Shown: in pieces, positions 15,700-23,695 of the stretch
Numbering within the stretch: the first letter of the stretch is position 1
Layout: every line of letters begins with the position of its first letter
Assembly (NCBI GenBank): GCA_910588285.1
Contig: CAJUQB010000027.1
Coordinates: 1-50,391, forward strand
Origin: an uncultured Lachnospiraceae bacterium
GTDB lineage: Bacteria > Bacillota > Clostridia > Lachnospirales > Lachnospiraceae
Direction of reading: 5' to 3'
Length of the DNA stretch: 50,391 nucleotides
The notes under the pieces: model-generated
What the model was told of the DNA's origin: nothing
What the model saw: only the letters and a program-made list of their open reading frames with translations
Databases searched by the model: none
Program-made: the position numbers and the translations under genes

Positions 15700-16290
15700 G
15701 GAGCAGGCTACAAAATTTTACGGCCTTTAGCTGTTCCCGGTCGTCTTCCTCCCAGCGCTGTGTGATATGCAGGTATACCTCCCTGGTGACGTCATTGTTC
15801 TCATGCCCCACGCGGCGAGTGATGGTCTCCAATGGGATCCCGCCTCGGCCATGGGGGATACATGGGTATGCCGCATGATATGTGAGGGAACCTTCCGACC
15901 AAGGGTGCGGAGGGATCCTTCCCCCAGATAGTTGTTATAGGCATAGTAGTCCAGGTGCTCCCCGTTCACATTGCACATAAAGAGGTCGTCTGGTATCCGT
16001 ATTTCAGGTGGCCGGCCAGTGTGCTGCTACGGATCTTTCGGCAGAACTGCAGCAGCTCCGGCTGCATGTATACCTCACGGTTAGAGCAGAGGGTCTTTGG
16101 GGCAGTCACGATCTTATGGATCGGATCCAGCGTCTTGGTTACGGTAATGGTTTGTTCCTTCAGCTCCATGTCATCCATGTGGAGGGCCATTCCCAAGGAT
16201 GAATACGCCTGATCCGGCAGAAGCACTGCGGTAGTAGGAGACCAGTTGGCCGTTTGTATGGCTTTGGAAGTCAATAGTTCCATCTGCACG
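15700..16290 (-). pseudogene. Decayed phage/ICE-type tyrosine integrase (C-terminal part)
   Basis: On the minus strand three frames together give the catalytic half of a tyrosine recombinase. Visible pieces are TITVTKTLDP followed by VTAPKTLCSNREVYM (beta strands with the catalytic Lys), HIMRHTHVS (His-x-x-Arg), RRVGHENNDVTREVYLHIT (final His and the Tyr nucleophile). One frameshift lies near 15840, where GAGGCGGGATCC lacks a G, and another near 15990. The first catalytic Arg region and the N-terminal domains are missing or unreadable. The remnant points at tRNA-Leu and ends at its terminator, the usual position for an element integrated at a tRNA 3' end. Confidence 0.8.
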
Positions 16291-16294
16291 CCCC

Positions 16295-16328
16295 GTTACT
16301 GTTCACACCATACGGGTGCTCCAGTAAC
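16295..16328. repeat. Palindromic element sharing a 12-mer with the 23.8 kb island
   Basis: GTTACTG (16295-16301) and CAGTAAC (16322-16328) form an inverted repeat. GTTACTGTTCAC (16295-16306) is the exact reverse complement of 23812-23823. Confidence 0.5.
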
Positions 16329-16369
16329 GGCATCCGGCCATTGAAAGTCACCTTCGTCTAGAAAACATG

Positions 16370-16398
16370 TTGACAGTGAACGGAATACCATGTAAAAT
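16370..16398 (+). promoter_or_regulatory. Sigma-A promoter of the small HTH gene
   Basis: TTGACA (16370-16375) and TAAAAT (16393-16398) are separated by 17 bases, about 30 bases before the start codon. Confidence 0.85.
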
Positions 16399-16427
16399 AT
16401 TAGCGACAGATAAGGGAGGTGTGGAAG

Positions 16428-16664
16428 TTGCTTGCATATAAAATTAATGTATTGGAAGCGCTGAAAGAGGCTGGGTATAATACTACAAGGTTGCGAAAAG
16501 AAAAGCTTCTGAATGAAAGCGCGATACAATATATACGGGAGGGGAAACCCGTAGGGGCAAAGGCACTCGACAATATTTGTATGCTTTTGGACATGCAGCC
16601 AGGAAATATTTTAAAATATATCGAAAATACGGACTTAAAAGACATGAAAAAAGATGTAAAATAG
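16428..16664 (+). CDS. Small Cro/C1-type HTH regulator
   Basis: A DNA-binding protein of about 78 residues. The start is uncertain: TTG 16428 lies eight bases after GGGAGG, and an in-frame GTG at 16419 overlaps that site. It matches the short HTH family often seen on mobile elements (INVLEALKEAGYNTTRLRKE, then ESAIQYIREGK, then LDNICMLLDMQPGNIL). It has a consensus promoter. It lies behind a decayed integrase and is probably a surviving element gene. Confidence 0.82.
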   Translation: MLAYKINVLEALKEAGYNTTRLRKEKLLNESAIQYIREGKPVGAKALDNICMLLDMQPGNILKYIENTDLKDMKKDVK

Positions 16665-16750
16665 TGTTGATAATACATGAAATATAATGTGTACTATAAG
16701 TAGCTCAAGAGATAAAGGGCTGATAATCCCAAAAGGAGAAAGGAGAGTAA

Positions 16751-16906
16751 ATGGAGCAGATGAACATGCAGGAAAATGCAAGACTGGTTTTAGGTTTGAG
16801 AGCAGCCGGATGGAGCGAGAAGAAGATCAATGATTTTATTCTCTACATTGAGACAGGAGAGGAACAGTATAAGCCGAAACCAGACGAAAGGAAAGAGGCT
16901 GAATAA
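16751..16906 (+). CDS. 51-residue protein of unknown function
   Basis: ATG 16751 follows AAGGAGAAAGGAG. The peptide (MEQMNMQENARLVLGLRAAG, then WSEKKINDFILYIETGEEQY) is charged and probably helical, with no membrane segment. It lies 86 bases after the HTH gene inside the decayed tRNA-Leu element, so an element-borne accessory role is inferred. No family function is known to me. Confidence 0.65.
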   Translation: MEQMNMQENARLVLGLRAAGWSEKKINDFILYIETGEEQYKPKPDERKEAE

Positions 16907-16917
16907 ACAGCCCCACT

Positions 16918-16954
16918 GTAAAAACGAAAAGGGCGGCAGACGCACATGCCGCCC
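16918..16954 (-). terminator. Hairpin with minus-strand T-run
   Basis: GGGCGGCA (16931-16938) and TGCCGCCC (16947-16954) form a perfect eight-base stem. On the minus strand it is followed by TTTTCGTTTTTAC, so it can terminate leftward transcription. On the plus strand it has no T-run, and it may only protect the end of the 51-residue gene transcript. Confidence 0.6.
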
Positions 16955-17073
16955 GACTCAGAAATTAGAGCAGCGAATTCCAGTGGTACCGCTATGCGAC
17001 GATGGAACCGTGGGAGATGCGAAGAGTGTGTGTAGACAATTAATTCGTATGGGGCATGCTGCTGCGTCCAAGG

Positions 17074-17119
17074 AAATAAAAAAGACTGCAGCACAGAGAT
17101 AAATCCTGTGCTGCAGTCT
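17074..17119 (-). terminator. Intrinsic terminator of the nuclease operon
   Basis: AGACTGCAGCACAG (17083-17096) and CTGTGCTGCAGTCT (17106-17119) form a perfect 14-base stem with a nine-base loop. On the minus strand a T-rich tail (TTTTTATTT) follows. It lies just after the stop of the nuclease gene. Confidence 0.92.
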
Positions 17120-17127
17120 CTTGGGTA

Positions 17128-18348
17128 TTAGGGATAGCACCGCTTACAGGGATCATATCCCATAGAGATCACATCCTCCCGGTTTCCGGTATATTCCTGC
17201 TTGTTGGAATCCTTCATCTGCTTCACACTGGAGCAGGTAGGAATATGGAACTTTTTGGTGTTGGTATTCAGGATAAAGGTGCTGCCCTGGGGCGCCTGGG
17301 GAGAAGCCTCTTCCTCCTGGGAAATCGTTTCCTCTGGAGGAGCCTGCGTGTCTTCCGCTGTCGGGGCAGTGTTTGCGGCAGGCTCGCTGTTTCCGGTGGC
17401 ATAGTCAATGGCAATGCCGGGCTGGACATTGTACACATAGACGCAGAACAGAATATCTGCGCCCTTGTCCTCCACGGATTCAGCTTCCATCAGCACGCCG
17501 GAGGCAAGCAGATTGTTTCCTTCAAATATGGGGGTGACCCGGTACAGGACGTGGTTCCCGGTTTCCTTCACGTAGTCAGCCACCATATTTTCAAAGGGCA
17601 GCATGCCCTGGACATTCAGGTAGCGGGTTCCTGTAATCAGGTTTTCTTCGTTGGCATTTTCTCCGGACAGCTGATAACCGATGAGGTGGCAGCGGTTGTA
17701 GAGATAATTTCCGTCAATCCCGCTGTATTTTACCGTATGCCAGCCAGTGGGCTTCACCTGACCGATGGATTCCCGCTCGGCAGTAGGCATGAGATCCCGG
17801 CCAATGCTGGCATATGCAGGACCGCAGCGCCCAAGGCTGTCCAGAGGGCTGTATACCTCGTAGGATTCTGCAGTGAGATCTGCCTCCGAAAAATAAGGCT
17901 GGTTGTCGTTTACAACCGTGTATGCCTCAGAGCTATATGGGGCTGCGTCGGCCAGGACAAAGGGAACCTCCGAAAGATCCGGAGCAGCAGGAGAGGCTTC
18001 ACCCTCCGCCGGAACATTTTCCGAGTGCTTCCCAACTGCGGGAAACCCATCGGACTGCCCGGTATCCGGATCCGGGAGCCCATCGGACTGTCCGGCATCC
18101 GGATCCGGGAGCCCATCGGACTGTTCGGCATCCGGATCTGCAGGAGCATCGGGCTGTTCGGCATCTGGATCCGAGGGGCCATCGGGCTGCGCTGTCTCAA
18201 GGACAGGGGAATCCGGTGCAGGCGTCTCCCGGGAGACGGAGGAATTGGGCATGGAGCCGCAGGCGGATAACAGCAGTGCTGCTGTCAGAAGCAGGCTTAA
18301 GAGCCATGCGTTTCTGTGTTTTGGCTGATTCTGTTTTGTGTACTTCAT
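17128..18348 (-). CDS. Lipoprotein DNA/RNA non-specific endonuclease with Ada-like C-terminal zinc domain
   Basis: A 406-residue predicted secreted lipoprotein. Residues 12-30 are a signal peptide ending in the lipobox LLSAC (Cys30). Residues about 54-102 are an 11-residue Asp/Pro/Gln repeat linker. The nuclease domain spans about 135-315 and has the beta-beta-alpha metal motif in YNRCHLIGYQLSGENANEEN (His221) and the following NLITGTRYLN, as in EndA/NucA-type nucleases. After a Glu/Pro-rich linker, residues 357-406 form an Ada-like zinc motif, FHIPTCSSVKQM followed by GYDPCKRCYP (His368, Cys372, Cys401, Cys404). It should degrade nucleic acid outside the cell. Its ATG overlaps the stop of the 135-residue gene, so the two are co-translated. 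Confidence 0.9.
   Translation of the reverse strand: MKYTKQNQPKHRNAWLLSLLLTAALLLSACGSMPNSSVSRETPAPDSPVLETAQPDGPSDPDAEQPDAPADPDAEQSDGLPDPDAGQSDGLPDPDTGQSDGFPAVGKHSENVPAEGEASPAAPDLSEVPFVLADAAPYSSEAYTVVNDNQPYFSEADLTAESYEVYSPLDSLGRCGPAYASIGRDLMPTAERESIGQVKPTGWHTVKYSGIDGNYLYNRCHLIGYQLSGENANEENLITGTRYLNVQGMLPFENMVADYVKETGNHVLYRVTPIFEGNNLLASGVLMEAESVEDKGADILFCVYVYNVQPGIAIDYATGNSEPAANTAPTAEDTQAPPEETISQEEEASPQAPQGSTFILNTNTKKFHIPTCSSVKQMKDSNKQEYTGNREDVISMGYDPCKRCYP
18043..18189 (-). repeat. 33-bp in-frame tandem repeats in the nuclease linker
   Basis: About four and a half copies of a 33-bp unit encode peptides such as QSDGLPDPDAG and QPDAPADPDAE. The copies are near identical in DNA, so recent expansion is likely. 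They form an extended acidic spacer between the membrane anchor and the nuclease domain. Confidence 0.85.
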
Positions 18349-18752
18349 CTGACATAAATCTCCTTTGTAATCCTTTCATGTGAAAATCCCGCAAAATCCA
18401 TGGTTTCCACAAGGGTGAAGCCGGAAAGGTCCAGGGCCGGGAAAACATCCGCAGGGTAGCTTCTGTTCCATTTAAAGAGAACCAGACGGCAGATCCGGTC
18501 TGCGTAGGAGGAGATATCCTGATCCTCCACAAAGCAGTAATCCGTTGGCCCGGCTTTCTCCAGGAAAGCCTCATCCACACAGACAGATGCAGGCAGGGGC
18601 TTTGGGAACTGCCGAGAGCTGTAGCCGTTCATCCAGAGAGGGGTATCCCCTGCCAGGGCCAGGAGCTGCTCCCGCAGGATCCGGTCCTGGCTCTGGCGGC
18701 GGTGATGGAAGCACATGCCGCCGTTGTCGTCTATACATAGGATTAGATTCAT
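18345..18752 (-). CDS. 135-residue protein coupled to the nuclease gene
   Basis: A cytoplasmic-looking protein beginning NLILCIDDNGGMCFHHRRQS and ending TKEIYVR. There is no signal peptide and no membrane helix. The N-terminal half looks globular with a DDxGGMxFxxRRQSxD pattern that I associate with a conserved Lachnospiraceae family of unknown function. Its stop overlaps the start of the nuclease gene by four bases, and it has its own promoter, so the pair is one operon. It could regulate, fold or protect against the nuclease; none of these is shown by sequence. Confidence 0.8.
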   Translation of the reverse strand: MNLILCIDDNGGMCFHHRRQSQDRILREQLLALAGDTPLWMNGYSSRQFPKPLPASVCVDEAFLEKAGPTDYCFVEDQDISSYADRICRLVLFKWNRSYPADVFPALDLSGFTLVETMDFAGFSHERITKEIYVR

Positions 18753-18779
18753 GAATTTTCACACCTTTTGTTTTTCTTT

Positions 18780-18808
18780 ATACTACAACAGGAGATAGAA
18801 AAAATCAA
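18780..18808 (-). promoter_or_regulatory. Promoter of the nuclease operon
   Basis: On the minus strand TTGATT (18808-18803) and TAGTAT (18785-18780) are separated by 17 bases, about 28 bases before the start codon at 18752. Confidence 0.65.
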
Positions 18809-18813
18809 GTTAT

Positions 18814-20499
18814 TTACAATACCAACAGCTTGACACAGCTGGGATAATCCCCTCCGGTCAGGATTGTCTGATGGGCAATCTTGTTTTCGGTCACAGAGGC
18901 CCAGGGGCCGGGCTGGTTGCTGCAGACTGCGTATTGGGGGAAATCCGAGGAGGTGATGTCAATGCGGATCCGGGAGCCCTTTGGCAGGGCATAGCAGATA
19001 TCGCTCATGTCGGCAGTAACCTTTACCGGCGTGCCCGGTGTATAGGCGGCACCCCGGGGCAGCTCATGTTGGATGGTGGTGGCGGAGGTGCGGATATGGT
19101 AGGCCTGGCCTTCCGGTGTCACCTCATCAATGCTGGCAAAAAACGCGGTGTTTTCGCAGTCGCTTTTTACCCAGAGCTCCACGTCGATCCTTCCGTTCAG
19201 AATAATGTCGTCTTCCAGGGGATCAGAGAAAAAGGACAGCACGTCCTTGCGGTAGCCGGCTTCCGGCTGCCGCAGGCTGCCGGTGGCATTCCAGCTGCCC
19301 AGGGTGCAGTCGCCGCCATGGGTGGGCACCGGGTCTGCCGGATCAAAGATGTAGGTGAGGGAGTCAGCTGTGACAGGGGCTTGGCAGACCAGGCGGCCTG
19401 CCGCCGGAGCTTTTGCCGGGCCGGGAGCAGCATCCAGGTACAGAATCCTGGTGTGCCGCCTCAGCTCCTCCCAGGATTCTGTCTCCATCCAGCAGTCTTT
19501 TCCTGGGACATAATAGCGGATCCGCTTGGAGGGAATCTGCTTTTGCTTCAGGGTCAGATCGAACCAGTGCAATGCCTTGGCCACCTCAACATTGTCCAGC
19601 CGGTCGGTTGCTTTGTCCTCCAGTACCGGCAGCAGGCCGTGGTTCCAGCCGCCGATCTCCAGCCAGCTCATTTCCTTGGCAGCCGGATTTAGGCGGCTCC
19701 AGGTCTTCATGGTGCTCTCATGGTGGTGGTCGTACCAGCCGCTGACAATGTACAGGGGGATCTCCACCCTGGAGGGGATGTCACGGAGCTGCTTCCACCA
19801 GCCCTGCTGCCAGTAATCGTCCTCCGGATATTCATTGGTAATATAGTCTCTGTACCAGGGCAGCTTCCCGCCCCAGAGCGCTTCATCTACCGCAAGGTGG
19901 GGCATATACCGGCAGGATTCCTTATAATCGGCAGTGACGGGCCAGCCGGCGTTCTGCATGGACCAGCCGGTGAGAATATCGTGATGAAAGAGGCCCTTGT
20001 GGTAGGCGGAGGTAAAGCGGTCCGTGCCATAGTGCAGGAGAAACATGGAATCCACCTTGCCCTTTGCGGCATCAGCGAAGGCCCAGCCGGTGAGGGCTGC
20101 GTAGGACAGGCCCCAGTATCCCAGGCTGTCACACCAGGGCTGGCTGTGAATCCAGCTGACCGTGTCAATCCCGTCGTCCCGCTCGTTGATATTGGGAAAC
20201 CAGCCCCCTTGGGAACCACCGGTTCCTCGGCAGAACTGGTATATAAAGCAGTAGCCCCGGCGGGAGAAATTCTCCGCATCAATGGCGATCAGGGGCTCGT
20301 CCTGGGGATAACAGGTCCGGCGCAGGATTACGGGGAAGGTATCCAGGCCCTCGGGCTTATAGAGGACAGTGCGCAGGCGTTTGCCGTCGCGCATGGGAAG
20401 CAGCAGCTCCTCCTTCCGGAAGCCGGAGACCTCCTGGGGGAATCCGCAGGAAGCGTAATCCTTTTTCAGTTGCTCTGCTCTCATTTTCATGAAATCCAT
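18814..20499 (-). CDS. CocE/NonD (X-Pro dipeptidyl-peptidase S15-like) hydrolase
   Basis: A 561-residue serine hydrolase. The start ATG 20499 follows AGGAGG with a seven-base gap. The N-terminal alpha/beta-hydrolase domain contains the nucleophile elbow GYWGLSYAALTGW (Ser132), the region SGWYDHHHE that supplies the acid, and GGWNHG for the His. The C-terminal part (about residues 350-561) is the jelly-roll domain of this family, beginning DPADPVPTHGGDC and ending in a beta-rich region. There is no signal peptide, so it is cytoplasmic. Substrates in the family include acyl-amino compounds, peptides with a penultimate Pro, and esters; none can be chosen here. An AraC-type gene fragment lies 13 bases upstream. 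Confidence 0.9.
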   Translation of the reverse strand: MDFMKMRAEQLKKDYASCGFPQEVSGFRKEELLLPMRDGKRLRTVLYKPEGLDTFPVILRRTCYPQDEPLIAIDAENFSRRGYCFIYQFCRGTGGSQGGWFPNINERDDGIDTVSWIHSQPWCDSLGYWGLSYAALTGWAFADAAKGKVDSMFLLHYGTDRFTSAYHKGLFHHDILTGWSMQNAGWPVTADYKESCRYMPHLAVDEALWGGKLPWYRDYITNEYPEDDYWQQGWWKQLRDIPSRVEIPLYIVSGWYDHHHESTMKTWSRLNPAAKEMSWLEIGGWNHGLLPVLEDKATDRLDNVEVAKALHWFDLTLKQKQIPSKRIRYYVPGKDCWMETESWEELRRHTRILYLDAAPGPAKAPAAGRLVCQAPVTADSLTYIFDPADPVPTHGGDCTLGSWNATGSLRQPEAGYRKDVLSFFSDPLEDDIILNGRIDVELWVKSDCENTAFFASIDEVTPEGQAYHIRTSATTIQHELPRGAAYTPGTPVKVTADMSDICYALPKGSRIRIDITSSDFPQYAVCSNQPGPWASVTENKIAHQTILTGGDYPSCVKLLVL

Positions 20500-20511
20500 G
20501 GTTAAAACCTC

Positions 20512-21104
20512 CTAAAATGTATGTGATAAACTGCCATTTGGCGTTAGCTGATTCTCTGATTGCTTTTTTCTGTAATAGGAAGGAGGCATACCAGTCTCCT
20601 TTTTAAACACAAAAGCAAAATAGTCCGGCTTGCTGTAGCCGCTCAGTTCACTGATTCTGGTAACCGTGTAATCGGTAGTTGCCAGCAGGTCTTTGGCCTT
20701 CTGGATCCGCAGCCGGGTCATGATGGTGGTAAAGTTTTCCCCTGCATTTTCCTGGATCAGCTTTGACAGAGTTTCAAAAAGGGCGGAGAATAAAAGGCTC
20801 CCCGTGAGATGAATACCGGAGAATGAATTCGGTAAACAGCCTCCCGCTGCTCCGAAAGATGCCGGGGTGGTTCTACCAGATTTGGATAGATCGGGATCTG
20901 GTCTGTCAGTCGGCACAGTGCCTTCAGATCCCCAAGATCCCAGGAGGGAAAGTCCGGCATCAAAGGGGTGCCGATGTGGATACGTCTCTGGGAAGACAGC
21001 CGGCGGACAGCGCTGGAAACAGCCAGGGGAGTCCCCCTTCGCAAATATTCGCTCGTTATCTCTTGGGATATTTCATGGGATATCAGGAATTCTCTTTCAT
21101 ACAT
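20512..21104 (-). pseudogene. Broken AraC-type regulator
   Basis: The 3' part encodes a recognisable AraC C-terminal DNA-binding domain: GENFTTIMTRLRIQKAKDLL, then TRISELSGYSKPDYFAFVFK and ETGMPPSYYRKK. Upstream the frame degrades: an overlapping frame starting at 21104 (MYEREFLISHEISQEI) has a good start but stops at 20757 out of frame with the HTH part, and the first HTH helix pair is missing. A frameshift with deletion around 20760-20830 is the simplest reading. It is divergent from the orphan solute-binding protein gene at 21355 and may have controlled it. A short functional protein from an internal start cannot be excluded. Confidence 0.65.
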
Positions 21105-21354
21105 AGGGGCTTCCTCCTTATGGTTGTCAATAGGCGCTGGAATCTCTAAGCCTTATTTATGCGGCTGCTGGGCTCTGCTATCATTATAAAAAGAAAGCAG
21201 GCACAGGTACAAGACTTTTGGGGCAGATTTCTAAAATATTAGAAACCTACAGTCGAATAGATAAAAAAACAAAAGAAACAGCTTAAAATATTGAAAGCGG
21301 AGAAATGCACCTGCTGTTACAATAAAAGAAACAAGAAGAACAGGAGGTTTTTTT

Positions 21355-22899
21355 ATGAGAAAAAGAATGATTGCATTACTACTGTCCCTTGGAATGGCCG
21401 TATCATTGGCTGCCTGCGGAGGCGGCGAGGCTGCGGACCAAAACCAGGCGGAAGGCGATGGAGAGGAGACCGGTTCTGCCTATCAGAATGATGAGGAGCC
21501 CTATACGGTGGCCATACAGGTGGTGACACTTCCGGGAACGGTAAATGAGGGGGAGGAAGACCGGGAAGCTGCCATCAACGAAATAACTCTGCCGGCCATT
21601 AACTGTAAGGTAGATATTCAGGAGGTATGGATCAGCGAGCTTAGCAATACTACCAGTATGGCCATTGCCGGAGGAGAGAAGGTGGATCTTATCCACGTGG
21701 GAACCGTGCAGCCTTTGTCCGCAATGGTGGGATCTGACATGCTGCTGGAACTGAATGAAAATGACCTTCTGAATACCCATGGCCCCAAGCTGGTAGAATT
21801 GTTTGGAGATTATCTGGCCAGTGGCGAGGCAGGAGGGAAGCTTCTGGCTGTCCCGGCAAAGAATTTTAATGCAAGTGGAGCGGGATTTGACTATAATAAG
21901 ACAGTAGCAGATAAATACAATATTACGATTCCGGAGGAAACAGATTTCCAGGGCCTGGAGGATGCGCTGTATGCCTTCCATGAAACAGGGGACAATATGT
22001 ATCCTTTCTATATGGGAAGCGGACAGCTGAATTTCCTTTCGTTTTTTTATGGATATGACAGTTTTGGACAGGAAGGCTCCTATGGGGTGATTCTGGATGC
22101 GGCCAAGGAGCCGAAGGTGGAAAATATCTATGCCTCAGACTTATTTAAAGAGTATTGTCTTGCTACCTACAAATGGCGCCAGGATGGGGTTCTTCCCGGA
22201 GATCCGGTAGATAGTACCACAGCACAGGAGTATTTTGGGGGAGAAAGGCTGTTTGTAGGAGGCGGAACCAGTATTGACGAGTCCAACAAATCCTCCATTG
22301 GCGCCAAATATGAGTTTGAAGTAGGATGGTCACAGATGGTGAAACCGCGGATTACAACCGCCGGGGTGACAGAATATATGTGGGGGATTGCCCACAATTC
22401 CGAACGGCCGGATAAGGCTATGGATTTCCTGAACTATCTGTATGAGGATCCCAGAGTTGCCAATATCCTGAAATACGGCCTGGAGGGCGTAAATTATGAA
22501 TTTGCAGAGGGCTCTGACAAGGTGATTGTCTCCAATGGAACCTATCTGGAGCAGTTTCTGGTGTGCGGAGACCAGAGGCAATGCCTGGTTCAGGCTCCGG
22601 CGGGAGAGGATTTTGTAGAAAAGTGCCAGGCGATGGAGGCAGAGGCAGAGATTTCCCCCATCCTTGGATATATGTTTGATGATTCCGGATTCCAGGTTGA
22701 GTCCTCTGTGATCTATTCTACCATCCTGGAATATCTGCCCAGGCTGCAGAACGGAATGGGAGTCAGTGAGGAGGACACCTTGGCAATTATTGACGAATTT
22801 AACCAGAAGCTGGACGCGGCAGGCATCAACGATGTGATTGCTGAGAACCAGAAGCAGCTGGACGAATTTATGGCCAGTAAGTCAAAAACCCCGCTGTAA
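21355..22899 (+). CDS. Orphan ABC sugar-transporter solute-binding lipoprotein
   Basis: A 514-residue family 1 (LipO-type) extracellular binding protein. The signal peptide ends in lipobox SLAAC (Cys21). The start ATG 21355 follows AGGAGG. It is closely related along its whole length to the binding protein at 44845, for example EEPYTVAIQVVTLPGT, NTTSMA[IV]AGGEK and MFDDS near the C-terminus. Unlike that copy, no permease genes follow: the next gene is a minus-strand Uma2 gene. It may work with the permeases at 46541 and 47491 or be a remnant of a lost transporter. The broken AraC gene lies divergently upstream. Confidence 0.92.
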   Translation: MRKRMIALLLSLGMAVSLAACGGGEAADQNQAEGDGEETGSAYQNDEEPYTVAIQVVTLPGTVNEGEEDREAAINEITLPAINCKVDIQEVWISELSNTTSMAIAGGEKVDLIHVGTVQPLSAMVGSDMLLELNENDLLNTHGPKLVELFGDYLASGEAGGKLLAVPAKNFNASGAGFDYNKTVADKYNITIPEETDFQGLEDALYAFHETGDNMYPFYMGSGQLNFLSFFYGYDSFGQEGSYGVILDAAKEPKVENIYASDLFKEYCLATYKWRQDGVLPGDPVDSTTAQEYFGGERLFVGGGTSIDESNKSSIGAKYEFEVGWSQMVKPRITTAGVTEYMWGIAHNSERPDKAMDFLNYLYEDPRVANILKYGLEGVNYEFAEGSDKVIVSNGTYLEQFLVCGDQRQCLVQAPAGEDFVEKCQAMEAEAEISPILGYMFDDSGFQVESSVIYSTILEYLPRLQNGMGVSEEDTLAIIDEFNQKLDAAGINDVIAENQKQLDEFMASKSKTPL

Positions 22900-23013
22900 G
22901 CAGCAAGGCATCCATCCAGCAGCACCCAGAGGGCGGGGCATTTGCCCCTTCGCGGCAGCGGCTATATGACAGCAGCCCGTCGCTTGGCCCGCTGCCTGGG
23001 GGAATAAAACCAA

Positions 23014-23061
23014 CTAAAAAACACACCCTGCTCATTCTGTGATTGAGGCAGGGTGTGTGTT
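23014..23061 (-). terminator. Intrinsic terminator of the Uma2 gene
   Basis: ACACACCCTGC (23021-23031) and GCAGGGTGTGT (23048-23058) form an 11-base stem. On the minus strand it is followed by TTTTTTAG. It lies after the stop of the Uma2 gene at 23098 and may also halt transcription from the binding protein gene. Confidence 0.85.
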
Positions 23062-23097
23062 CGGAGTATGCTTTAAAAAAGTTATTTCTATAAACAA

Positions 23098-23676
23098 TTA
23101 CAGATGAAACAGCTCATCAAAATCAGTCTGCAGATTGGGAAACATCACCAGCTGCAATTCCTCCTTGTTGAGGGAGGTCACAGTTTTGTACAGATAAAAA
23201 TAGGTCGTCCCATCCTCCCGTCCATCGTTCAGATATATTTCTACCTGCTTTTTTCTCCAGTCAATCAGCCAGTATTCAGAAACTCCCACCTTTTGGTATA
23301 TGTCCATTTTTTCTCCGCGGTCATAAGCTTCCGTGGAATCGGATATGACCTCAACAATAACTCTCGGAATTCCAGTCAGTGAAACATTTTTCCGATCCCT
23401 GGTGTTACAGTTGATGGAAATGTCAGGGATAATGATCTGGTCATTATTCTCGCGCCATTGATATTGTATACCGTCTCCAAGCACGCGGCATAAAGAATCC
23501 TTGATCTGTTTTCCAATCATTACGACAAAGTTATTGATGATAAAGGAATGCTCAATAAACGTGTTACTCATATCCACTGCCGGCAATGCGCCCATAGAAA
23601 TCACCCTGCTTTCTTTTCCTTCATTGTAGCAAGAACAGAAGGGTTTTTCAAGGGATTTTCTTGCTATGGAATACAC
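23098..23676 (-). CDS. Uma2 family protein (PD-(D/E)XK-like fold)
   Basis: A protein of up to 192 residues. The reading frame opens at GTG 23676 without a clear ribosome binding site; ATG 23595 is another possible start, but domain similarity (SRVISMGALPAVDM) already begins before it. Uma2 features are IIIPDISINC, RVIVEVISDSTEAYDRGEK, IYQKVGVSEYWLIDWRKKQVEIY. The putative nuclease-type acidic residues and Lys are kept. Uma2 function is not established. It is a single gene with its own terminator, unlike the HTH-fused Uma2 at 8529. Confidence 0.8.
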   Translation of the reverse strand: MYSIARKSLEKPFCSCYNEGKESRVISMGALPAVDMSNTFIEHSFIINNFVVMIGKQIKDSLCRVLGDGIQYQWRENNDQIIIPDISINCNTRDRKNVSLTGIPRVIVEVISDSTEAYDRGEKMDIYQKVGVSEYWLIDWRKKQVEIYLNDGREDGTTYFYLYKTVTSLNKEELQLVMFPNLQTDFDELFHL

Positions 23677-23695
23677 ACCATGGTATGATTGTTAT

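Noticed and set aside
16830..17102. 90-codon plus-strand frame overlapping the 51-residue gene
   Set aside because: It overlaps a better-supported gene in another frame, lacks a ribosome binding site and runs through two hairpins.
18043..18189. Regular repeats that could suggest a CRISPR array
   Set aside because: The repeats are contiguous, in frame, without spacers, and code for a linker in a lipoprotein.
22900..23013. GC-rich inverted repeat GGCAGCGG/CCGCTGCC after the orphan binding protein gene as its terminator
   Set aside because: The loop is about 31 bases and no T-run follows, so intrinsic termination is not supported.
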